A program made the position numbers and the translations under genes. A stretch of DNA of 64,000 bases from Gibbula magus. Its lineage: Eukaryota > Mollusca > Gastropoda > Trochida > Trochidae. Below the pieces are notes generated by a model. The model did not search any database. It had not been told where the DNA came from and worked only from the letters and a program-made list of their open reading frames with translations. Position 1 is the stretch's first letter. Each line of letters starts with the position of its first letter. This document shows, in pieces, positions 23,201 to 35,200 of the stretch. The DNA lies in the NCBI GenBank assembly GCA_936450465.1, contig OW388299.1, positions 37,955,548 through 38,019,547 on the forward strand, read 5' to 3'.

Positions 23201-26200
23201 AGTTCCGAAATATTATTTTTTTCTGAGTTATGGCCCTTGAATCCGAAATTGAACTTTGTACCAAAAGAGCTGTGATGCTCCAATTGGGACAAGTTTTCTC
23301 GGAAACTATTACATCTAGGTGAATGAAATTTTACATGTAGGTAGTCCAGATGATACTCTTTATCGAGTTCACAGTCCAGTTCCGCAATATTATTTCAAAG
23401 CCCTTGAATCTGTAATTGAACTTGGTACAAATTACCGGTGTGATGCCCTAATGGGAAAAATTAAGTTACCTGAAAAATATTACATCTGGGTGAATTAAAT
23501 TTTGTAATAACAGTCAGTTCCTAAAATTATTTTGGACAATATTATGATGCTTGAAGCTTTTTTTTAAACATAGTAACCTTCACATCTATAATTCTCGATG
23601 GACGGATAGCGGATGACGGGGGTATGTGAGCCATGCTCACTTTTTTCTTGTTTCTCATACTGTAGATGCTGGCTAAAAGCATGGATGTGATCGACAGCGA
23701 GGACTGGATCGCAGATTTCGGAACCTCAATGGGACAGCAAGTTGAAATGTACGGGAACTCTCCTGAAGAAAAGGTAAATAATGTCACATGCCGAGGTCAC
23801 GGTGCCAAAATGAATAAGTTGTGCTTGCAATTGGTGCCTAACACTGAAGGTGTGTGTTTGAATCCTGCAAGGGAGTTGTCCCCCAAAAAGTAAAAGGATT
23901 TGTATTATTGTAAATAGTGTGATCCCCAAATAGACAATGTTACGTCACATGTTTATTTTGTAAAACCTATCTGTGAGAAGCTAGTTATTAATAATCTATA
24001 AGTAGCTTCTTTGTGGATAACGTCTTTATTCATGATACACAATGTTTATCTGCTGCACCCCCAAAGTGACTTGTGTTGTTATCTGTATCAATATGTTGCA
24101 TATCAAAATATACACAAATTATTATCAATAAATTTCTCTCCATTTTCAATCCTTCTTGGGGTGAACTCTGCCAATTTCTTGTGAATGATAGAACTTCATT
24201 GTCCTTTAGATATCCTAAAATGTTATAAATCTGTTTCAGAATTTCCTGTACAAATGTCTTGGTATCATCATGAGAAAGTCGACTAAGAAAGAGTTTGTAG
24301 CTAGTCATCTAGATTTACTGTTCAACACTGTCAAACACACCGACCAGACAGAGAAAGAGGTAAGAAGAGTGTACTACCCTGATCAATTCAGGCGTTTAGC
24401 TAGAAATTATTTCAATGGGAGTGAGGGGCTGGATAGCGCAGTGTTTGGCTTCGGATCAAAAGGTCTGGGGTTCGAATCCTGCCAAGGGCTCAGCAACTTT
24501 GCCTGCTGAAGAGAAATGTTCTACATGCAGCAAGGTTTGGGTGCAAAACTACACTGAATTTCAGCGCTGTACCACTCTTGGTTCACTTGCACATTTGAGT
24601 TGCACAGTTGAGTTGCACAGTTGTGTTGCACAGTTGTGTTGCAGGCTTTCTCCCTGCAATAATACTAGCAGCCATGATGTAAATGAAATCTTGAAAGCGG
24701 CTTTAAACCCCAAAACAACGCACCTCAAAGGTTACATACATTTTGGTCAATATTGACAAGATCATAGTTTTGAGCTGTATGAACTAAGCAACATAAGTGC
24801 TATGATACGACATGTAACAGTGTGTAATCTCTCTCAATGCTGTTCCAGGGGTGTGCTATTGCTGTGGGGTTCTGTGCAGCGTCCCACCTGGATGCTGCCA
24901 TCACCAAACTGGAGGGGGTCGCCAAGAACGACACCGTCAAAAAGTCAACCGGCCTCTTCTCCAGCGTCTTCAAGGGATCGGTGAGTAGCAAACCGTATAT
25001 GAATGTGTCAGATTCACTGATGTGGGTTCATTACACCTGAGTAAATCGAATTTCTTAATTATTAATTCTTTAACTAACTTGCACAAAGTGTCATTAATAT
25101 TTGTTCACAGACTAAATATGTAATCCAACGGTAATTATATGGTTTAGAAAGGGTGAAGAAATTCCATGATCTTGCTAGCAAAGGGTTAAGATCAATTAAG
25201 GGCTTTGTAATAGTACATGCTTTCAATATCAAACATAATTCAACGTAATAACGTAAATTCATTTCAGGATAAGTCAGAAGGTGTCCCGGAGAAGGTCAAG
25301 TCGACCCTGATGTTGTGTTACGGCTTTGTGGCGTTGTACTCTCCCCCCTCGCTCATCGTGTCCCGGATGGAGGCCACCATCCTCAGAACCATCGCTCCGT
25401 ACTTCCAGAACGTCAAGGTACAGGTTATAGCTAGTTGTAGTTAACCCTTACGGATCCCGGGTTAGTCCTGGACTCTCAAAGAGAATCTTTCAGTTACCCT
25501 CCGCGAGTCCCAGACATCGGTCTTAGTCTCAGTTAATGTCCAATGACCTTTGGATAGTAAAATTTCTGTTGTTAAGTAGACTGCAGTTCTTACCCACTGG
25601 TTCAAATTTTGTGTGTGAATTTCTTGTCATTTCCTGAAATTTAGAATCATATATTTTTGATAATCAACCATAATTATGATTATTCTCTACTTTGAGTTGG
25701 TTAAAATCTGACAAATGTAGTACACCATGAAGGTAGAGTTTACTGTTCCAGTGCAACCAATCGCTGGATCTGAGACGAAATCTCATCCACTGTATCGACC
25801 TGCTCGGACAGTTCTACAGTCAGAAGGAGATACGTGGTTTGAATGTTTTCAAAACAAGAGGAGACTTGATTTTAAGTCTTCAGGTACTTGTCTGTTGGCG
25901 ATGGGCTTGTTGCATGTGTCTGTTTTGTATGTCTAGGATACGAGTGTCAAACAAAATCTCATCCGTACCGTGGATTTAATCGGCAAAGCCTTGCATCCTG
26001 AGCACCTTGAACAGACCTATAACTTCACAACGCGCGGTGACTTCCTTGCACACCTTCAGGTATTATTCAAGTGACTTTCATCCTGCTCTATCAGGGTATT
26101 CTTATCCGCAAGGCTTCGACAATCTCCTGATTGTCTGAGTAGATTCTGCCTCATATTGCACTATAAATAACAGTGCCTGGACAAGAAGACTGATAAGTGA

Positions 26201-29200
26201 CCACATTTCAAATCACAAAATTTCATTGGCTGACAAATATATGCTATAAATAGCGATGAGTAAATACTCAACAACGTTACGAGACTCAGGAGACAATCGT
26301 TGGATTGAAGTAGCCTTGAGCTGGAGGATGACTCTGTTCCTTGGACTTATAGGATTGAAATTAATAATCTTCTCCTTCTTTTGGTAAAAACAGTTTTTAG
26401 GAATTAGGAACATGGATATGGACTTTATCACTTCGAATGATGACAAGTTTTGAAATAATCTAAGATATTATAGGACACAAGAAACGACTTTGTCACATTA
26501 AATGTGACGTGTTATGAAATACAGTATTCATTCTTTTTTTTCTCACTTTCCTAGGTTTTTCTAATCTTAAAAATGAACTGGTATATGATACAGAATATGA
26601 CTTTCTCGCATCAAATAGTGATGTGTTATGAAATACAGTATTCATTTTCTTATTTACTTTTCTAGGTTTTTCTAATATTTTAGAACGTATTTGGCACAGA
26701 ATTGCTTGCTGAAGTCAAATCCCAATAATTTGTTTGCAAATATCAATTTGAATATTGACGTATTCCTTAGATATGATAAGCTGTTGCCTGTAAGCTGTAT
26801 TCAATATCAGTGAGGATTTTCACTCTGCATTATGTGTAGGTGTATGTACAAGTCTATTGATATTGTATATTGATTTCTGTTGTAATGAGTCCAGTTCATT
26901 TATGTAATAGATTAGATTGCTTCTTGTATAACTATGCTTCTTGTTGCTTTATTGTAAACTTTATCAAATTATTTTTTTTTATAATTGAAAATCTTTTATA
27001 TCTTAATAACATCACTTGTTCTGAACAAAAGAAGTAAAATAATATTTATATTTAATATTGCATTTCACTACCAGTTACAAGCTAGTCACATTCATAAAAT
27101 CTACTGCATGTTGTGATGTATGGTATATGTATTGAAGCTTACACTGATTCCTCCATGTTTCTAATAAGGTCATGTTTAAATCTGTATTTAAAATATTATT
27201 CCAATCAAGTGAATCCCTATATTTCAGTTAAAGCTTTAACTGAATGCCAAACCTCAAATAACTGTTACGTATGTGGGTGTTTTGAATTATTGGCAGCCAA
27301 ATAGAGGAAATAAAGTAATCATTGAATAAACTCTCCCTCGAACTGTGTTGGCCTTACCCTAACCTGAGAAATGTACAGAATAAAAGAGAATTTAAAAATA
27401 TATATATTTAGTGGTATGCATTCTTTCCTCCCTCCTAAGTTACCTCCCCTTGCTGAGGTAACAGTTTGTTGTTTTGAATAATAGAGGAAATATAGTATTT
27501 CGAGTATTGTGAGGTTCAAATATACAAGCTCTGATTCAGATTCTGTGAGTATTCCAAAATTCGGACACCATTTCAAAACCTCTGTAATCTGTTATTTTGT
27601 ATTTCCAGAACTACATGACCGCCGAACCTCAGGGATTCCTCAACAATGAGACTCGAGCTCTTGCCATGAACGCCTGTGCAACTTTGATGTATCTTTTTGT
27701 ATCATGTATGAGATAACTGAACATTTTTATCAGTCAATGTTAAGCGAAGGCATGAAAAATGGATTAAGTCGCTATGCTCAGACCAAAATTATCGACCCCA
27801 ACAATATCTCATTATTCAACTACCGTATTCTCGCGGGTATAAGACCAGGGGGCCCGGCAAACAAACATCTTGAAAACATGGGGGTGGGCTAGTATACGAG
27901 AGAGACCCCAACTCATGAGACCGAATCCAAGATGGCGGCTCGGAACTAACACAAATAGGCAAGGCATGTTACCGGCATAAAGAATATTGTACTTTGATGT
28001 TTCAAGTCTTTTAAACATAAACATAATATTATTAATATTCATTCATGTTATTTTTTATATATATGATAATTATATTATGCACTTAAACATCATTTTTGTT
28101 TTTCAGAATTGTATGATCGGCGACTGGAAAAAACATGAAATCATTGCCATTAATTTTTTTATTTATGAATTTTGTATGCCATGTGTTTGGTTTAAAATGG
28201 TGTACAATGAATAAAAAATATAACATTCTTGAGTTGCGTTGTTGATAGTTGTGTACGTAGCTGACAAAATAATCCGGGAAAATTTAAATGTTGGGAATAA
28301 ATTTAGCTACTCACGTCATCAAACATCGATGTAAGTTACACGTCCCGATTTGCTATTCATCATTACATAGCTTAATTATGATGTTGTCAATAATGTTTAT
28401 GACAATTATGTACGTTATTAAGTCATAAATTCCATAACAAATATCGTAATTTGCTTATGAACAATTTACAATTCAGTGTTGGAAGCGTCAATGCATGTCG
28501 ACTGAAATCGCTTTTTTTTTCAAAGGAAGTACAATATGATTGGTTGTTATATTAGTCTCGACCAATCAGAGCAGACTCTCGTCATTACGGAATTTCCTTC
28601 CCGCAAGCGTGATAACACACACGATCTGTCACTAGGCTACATCATGTTGTTTAGGATATTGTTTTGATGTTTTATTTCATAACATAACATAAACACGATA
28701 TTTATTTATGTCATTATGTTTATAAAATCGTAACTATATTCGTTTAACGCACAAATACATCGTGTTTGTTTTTCAGGTGAGTAGCTACGATCAGCGAAGC
28801 CATGATACTCGAGTAACTTTTTCTGTGAAATTTGTTATTGCCGTTGAATTAAAAAAATTGTGTACCATGAATTAAAACGATAACAATAAGCTGTGTTGTT
28901 GACAAAAAATCAACAAAATGTTTTCACTTTGAAGGTCGATTATTCAAGAACGAGTGCAGAATATAACGAAACAGATGGCAGATTATTGCGTCGGAACGAA
29001 TGGCTAATTACTTATGCGAACTCTCATTGGTGGATAAAAGGGTGTGTCATCGATTCAAAATCTCATTGGCTGATATATTTGGCGACTCGTAGACATACGG
29101 TGCTTACTTCCTGGTTCGAATCGAAGTATTTAGACACTTCAAAATGATACGAAAAGAGGACAAACACAGAAAATATAACAAATATTTTATTTCACAACTA

Positions 29201-32200
29201 TCTTCAAATCGTTTCCCTCAAGTGATTGTTTGAAAGACAAAAAGTTTGTGACGTTGTTCGCTCCAAATATGGCGGTCATGACTAAACACGTGAGATAAAT
29301 TTTTGTCAGATATGTTTACAGATGCCATTTTCTACTTTAATGTTATAATAACTTGACTGCATATCTTTATTTTACTACCATATCATTAAATGAAAATTCA
29401 TTTAGCCTATTCGTTTATGGTGTTTGATATTCTTTTTAATAATTACGGTATCGTAACTGCACGAGACTTGACAGCTCGCAGGGAAGTACCAAGTTCATGT
29501 TGTGTTTTGATTTACGTAGGCCTACACAAATATAATTAATGAAAGATATAACCCAAGTTATAAAATAATATTATAGATATATGTAATGGATCCAATTATT
29601 AAAATATATACGATAATTAAACTGTCACAATAAGAATATGAACACATAACACAAGACGATAACATGACAAATCAAACTTTATTGTATGTCCGAGAAATGA
29701 AATCTGTGCATGAATAGAGACATCGTTGGACCATGGAACATCTGTCAAAATGGGGGGTGGGCTATAACTAGGGAATAAGCCCAACCAGGACAATCCTCTT
29801 AAAAGTGGGGGTGGTCTTAGGCTCAAATATGGACTTATACCCGCGACACTACGGTAAATGATATAGTCTGATCAGTCAGTGTATGAAAAAAGGCCTGTCT
29901 AATAGCATGGAGTTTTTTCTCTGGGCTGGTAACCCTTTGAGTTTTTGCGTTAAATTTTAACATTTAAATTACACTTTCGAATGGGCTATTTTTCAATTCT
30001 TTTTCAGAAGGGATCCTCCTTGGGGTACATATAGCATAAAAATCCTTATTTTTAACTTGATGACAGATTGTAACTTAATTTTTAAAAATAACAGTAAAAA
30101 TAAGTTCAAAAAACACAAAATAAGTGTTTTCCGAACGTGTGACCACCCTGTGTAGAGCCCCATCCCAGTGCAAACCAAGGGACGTAACTCTATTCTCACC
30201 ACTTATCAATCTGTCATCGAGCTGGCAAGACGTGTTTTGCAGTCGACGGTTAACTTGAGTTTTTCTTCAGTTTTGAGAAAATGGACAAAGTGAAAGCTTC
30301 TGTATGTGTGGTAACCCCTTTTTATTCGTAGAGGCGAATGTTAGGTTACTTATATAGTTTTTTTCGTGTTGTAACTTCGTTTTTCAATTCGCACGTGCTT
30401 CGACTTCACCGAGTAATGGCGGATGGAAAACGCTCAAAATGGCGGATGCTCAAACAAAATGCAATGTGTTAGTACTTTGCTATTTTGTATTGAGATCTGG
30501 TTGTTTTGGAGGTTCTTTATCGTGCTTCGCATTGTAGGGCAGCACTTTACTGACGAGGATTTCTCCCTTTTTGAATTCATTCATTCTCGGGGTTATCGTT
30601 TTCAGTCGGCAAGATATACTAGGTATTTCATGCTTTATTTCTTTCAGTGGCTTACTATTTATTACTTGCCTAGTGCTTAGTTATTATAGTATCGCCTCTG
30701 CGTGTTGTTTGTATGATGCACTTTTATCAAACATAAACATTGCACTTACACTCATGCACACCCCTGTACATTCTGTGTTTGACTTTGCAGTCATTCACCG
30801 AATGTGTGGGGTGCAAGGCCCGTTTGCCCCCGGCCGACAAGCACGACCGGTGCCTGGTGTGTCTCGTCGAGGACGAACATGACGAACAAGCCTGCCAGTT
30901 GTGTCTCAGCTTCACCCCCCGGGCCAAGAAGGAGAGGGGGATGGATATGATTTTCTATCGCAACCTCCAGAAGGCGGGCCAAGAACTTAAGGGTTCGGTC
31001 CCCCCCTCTAAGGAAAAGAGGAAGGGTAAGAAGGGTAAAGGCAAGCAAAAGGTTAGCTCCCCTCCTGCCCCCTCTTCCTCATCGGATGAGGTGGACATGG
31101 AGGTGGGGTCGCCTGCTGCAGGGGATGTATCAAGCCCCCCAGTTCTTTTACCTCAAACATGCACCAATCCTACCAATGTTGCTATTAACCCTAATCCTAA
31201 TTTGGATGCTGCGGCTATCTCCGCAATCATCCAGGGGCAAATGACGGGGATGGTGGGGACGATGATGGCACAGCTCCGTAAGGAGTTGACCGTCGTCGCC
31301 CTGCCGGATCTCGATGCTCCAGGGTCGGCTGGCACTAAAAATGTCGGTAAAGACCTCGGGTCCCCTACTGAACCGGGCGCAGGCCCCGGCAAGGTAGCGG
31401 GATCCGACGTAGGCACCCGAGAGACTGCTCCGGCTCTGCCTCGTATTCAAGCTAAACAAGTCCCTCCGACGGTGCAAGGTGCCGTGGTACCGAGCACGTC
31501 GGGGGGCACCGGTACCCCCAAAGGTAAGGGCTCCGGCGCTCCGGCGTCGGGGCCGTCGCTGCTTCGGGGACCGGCTCTGGTTCAGGAACGAGCGCCGGCG
31601 GGCAGAGCTGGGTTTCGCATCCTTCTCAAACGGACTGTCCGAGAAAGGGCTTCGGATACTGGGTCGCTACTGAGTGGCTCCGGTACCGGGGACCTGTCGG
31701 AGGATGGCTCCGAGTATTCAGAGGAGGATGAGGAATCCGGCCGTGCTGTCTCGCTCGCCGAGCTTCTGAAGGAGACGCGTGACCGTATAGCGATCGCTAT
31801 CCCTCAGACGCTTGTTCCCGTACCGGAGCAGGTCTCCGAGGATTTCCGTCTACCGGGGGAGGCTATTGCTCCCAGCAAGCCTCCGGCGACCAGGCTCCGC
31901 GTTCTTGATAGCTTGTTGGTTGAGGCGATCAACCCTCTCCTGTCTGGTTCCCGTACAAAGGCTGATCTGCCTGAACTTAATAAGAGGTACCAGTTAGGAG
32001 AGGACGGTCTCTTCGACCTACCGGTTATCGAGGAGTGCGTCCTGACCTCTGTCACCCTGTCTGGCGCTCAGGCGCAGCCTTCTCTAGGCAAACAGGGCCG
32101 GCGACTGCCTCCATTTCCGTCGCACGCTGCTATGTTCAAGGCCGAGTTCCGTGCCCATGAGGACACGTACAGGAACGGAGCCCAACAACTAAGGGTGGCG

Positions 32201-35200
32201 GTGCACGGGGCCTACCTTGCTGCTATGCAGGCTAAGGACCAGGCGGAGATGCAGGAAGTAGGCACTAAGGTGACTACATTCCAGAAGCAGCTGTCAGAGG
32301 TATCTAGCTATTTGGCCCGGGACTCAATTCGGAGTGCCGCTTGCCAGATAATGGGCGCAGTAATGGGGATGCGCCGGCTGTGGCTGTCGACGTCCAAGTA
32401 CTCGCAGTCCACACGCCTCACACTACAGAACTTGCCTTACAGGTTGGGGTCCACCCTCTTCCCTGGATCGCAGGCTGTAGTTAAGGAAGCCGCCGAGCAA
32501 AAGGTTGCCTTCGAGGACTCTAAGGTGCTCCTCGAGGACCCAGCTCCGCAAGAGAAGCGAGTGCGGCTCTCCCCCCTTGATGGTCTCTACCCCACGCCGG
32601 GGGGTTCGAGCCAACCTTCTTGGAATGGCCCTATGGGCAACAAGAAGAAATTCAAGGGGAAGGGAAAGAAAGGGCAGAACCGCAGGGGCAATCATGGCCA
32701 GCGGAATTTTCGGAGCCGAGGAAAGCCAAACAAGCAATCCTAGGGTCTCCACTGCCTGTGTCACCACCCAAAAGTCTGGCAGCTCGAACGCTGCCGGAGA
32801 CGGGGGTACACTGTCTTTCCGAGAATCTTCCAGTGGGCGGCAGACTATCTCACTTCGTCTCAGAGTGGGAGAAAGTCACCTCAAATACCTGGGTCCTGTC
32901 CACGCTCAGGGAGGGCCACTTACCACTTTGGAAGTACGACCCACCGACTTTCTCCAGGATACGGCACACGAAGGTGCCCGAGTTGCCCGAGAAGGCGGAA
33001 GTCCTTCGCGCCGAGGTGCAGGCTTTATTAGACAAAGCAGCCATCGAGGTAGTTCCACAGGGTCAGGAGCAGAGTGGTTATTACTCAACCTACTTCCTGG
33101 TACCCAAGAAGGACGGAGGGTTCAGACCGATTCTGAATTTAAAGTACCTGAATCGCAGTCTACAGGTTCCAACGTTCAAGATGGAAACCCTGAGGACAGT
33201 GATAGCGTCAGTAGAGAGGGGAGATTGGCTGTCGTCAATAGACCTCAAGGATGCTTATCTGCATGTTCCAATGCACCCCGAGTTCAAGGAGTTTCTTCGG
33301 TTCTCTTTCGACGGGACGTGTTACCAGTTCCGGGTACTTCCCTTCGGCATTTCAACTGCGCCGAGGGTGTTTACCAAACTGATGTTGGTACCGGCACAGG
33401 CCGCCAGGTCACGGGGCACGTGTTGTCATCCGTACCTGGACGATTGGCTGATAAGAGCCTTGTCTCGAGAACTGAATCAGGAGGCCACCCAGCAGGTGTT
33501 AGACATCTTGCTCAAGCTGGGTTGGATCATCAACCTGAAGAAGTCAGACATCGCCCCCAGGCAGGACCTGGTGTTTCTGGGCGCAAGGTTCGATACGGCC
33601 TCAGGTTCTGTATCCCTGGCCCCGGACAGGGTGTCCAGAGTGATCCGGGCAGTCCACTTGTTCCTTCAGTCGCCCACCCACACGGCCAGGACTTGGCTTC
33701 AGTTGCTGGGGCACATGGCGTCGACAGTGGACGTGGTTTGGAGAGCTCGCTTGAGTATGAGACCGGTTCAGCAAGCGCTGGCACGAATGTGGTCACACTC
33801 GGACAGCTTCGAGAAGGTTCTAACCACACCGTTTTGGGTGCTAGAGCACCTTCGGTGGTGGGTTTCCGAGAGCAACCTTCTCAAGGGTCTACCGCTAGAG
33901 CTTCCAACGCCTTCGGTCACCATCCAGACAGACGCCTCCCTATCAGGCTGGGGGGGTGTCCTGGAAGACCTGACAGCCTCGGGCCTTTGGTCTCAGGAGG
34001 AGTCGAAATTGCACATCAACGTGCTAGAGCTCAGAGCAGCTCGACGTGTGTTCGAGTGCTTCAAGGAGCGGATCGAGGGGCTTGTGGTTCGTCTAGAAAT
34101 GGACAACCAGACAGCCCTGTCGTACATTCTGAAACAGGGCGGCACAGTGTCTCCATCTCTCCTTCAGGAGTCGTGGCAGTTCCTACTGTGGTGCGACCAG
34201 TTCAGCATTCAGGTGGTTCCTGTTTATCTCCCGGGAGTGGACAACGTCCGTGCGGACGCCTTGTCTCGGCGCATCCTAACACCTCACGAGTGGATGCTCG
34301 ACCGGGGGATATTCGGAACTATCTCCCTGTTGTTCGGGTCGTTCCAGGTGGATCTGTTTGCGTCAGGGATGACGAATCAGATACCTGTGTTCTGCTCAAG
34401 AATACCAGATCCAAGGGCTCTAGCCAGAGACGCCTTCGCGATCGACTGGTCGGGCAGAGTACTGTGGGCGTTCCCTCCAGTTCCTCTGATCCCCAGGGTT
34501 CTTTCTCAGTTGACCAATCAACCAGTTCGCCTCCTAGTGCTAGTGGCACCACTTTGGACGGCTCAGAGTTGGTTCCCGTCCGTTCTCAGGTTTCTCGTAC
34601 AGCCTCCTGTACTGTTACCCTCGAGACGAGACATACTATTTCAGGAAGGGGCACCACACCCGAATCCCAGGATTCAGTGGGTGGCTTGGCCACTGTCCGG
34701 AATCGCCTCCAGGAGAGCGGTATTCCTGCACGAGTTGCAGACACAATACTGGCTTCGAGGAGGGATTCGACAAACCTTCAGTATGAAGATCGATGGGCCT
34801 GTTATGCGCGCTGGTGTGGCGATAGAGGGCTACTCGATCCCTTTTCTACAGATCTAGTCGCTGTTTTGGAGTTCCTCCAGTCCAGGTTAGATGATGGCTT
34901 GGCCGCATCAACTGTCAGGGGATACTCTACGGCTATTTCTGCTTTCCACATACCAGTGGACGGTGCTCTTTTGGGATCGCATCCATTGGTGCAGCGCTTC
35001 CTAGCAGGTGTGGACAGGATACGTCCGGTTGTCCGGCGTATCAGCCCCACTTGGGACCTTTCATTTGTTTTGGATTGGCTCTCAGGTCCGGGGTTCAAAG
35101 ATTTGAATGCACTATCGCTTCAACTTTTGACGTGGAAAACCGCCTTTTTGGTGGCTCTGGCGTCGGGCAGGCGGGTAGGCGATATTCATGCAATGTCAGC

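Noticed and set aside
22768..23292. 174-codon minus-strand frame with 59-residue repeats
   Set aside because: Produced by the 177-bp tandem array inside a non-coding element.
24415..24756. 113-codon plus-strand frame
   Set aside because: Lies entirely in SINE family A.
25441..25465. TTAACCCTTACG, matching the left end of the piggyBac-like element
   Set aside because: No opposing terminus in correct orientation nearby; the GGGTTAA at about 25187 faces the wrong way and an MROH1 exon lies between.
33530..33829. 99-codon minus-strand frame in the DIRS
   Set aside because: Antisense shadow of the RT ORF with no family features.
32505..34601. N-terminal ~700 codons of the frame containing the DIRS recombinase
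   Set aside because: Reads in a different frame through the RT/RNase H gene and shows no domain; only the C-terminal part is the recombinase.
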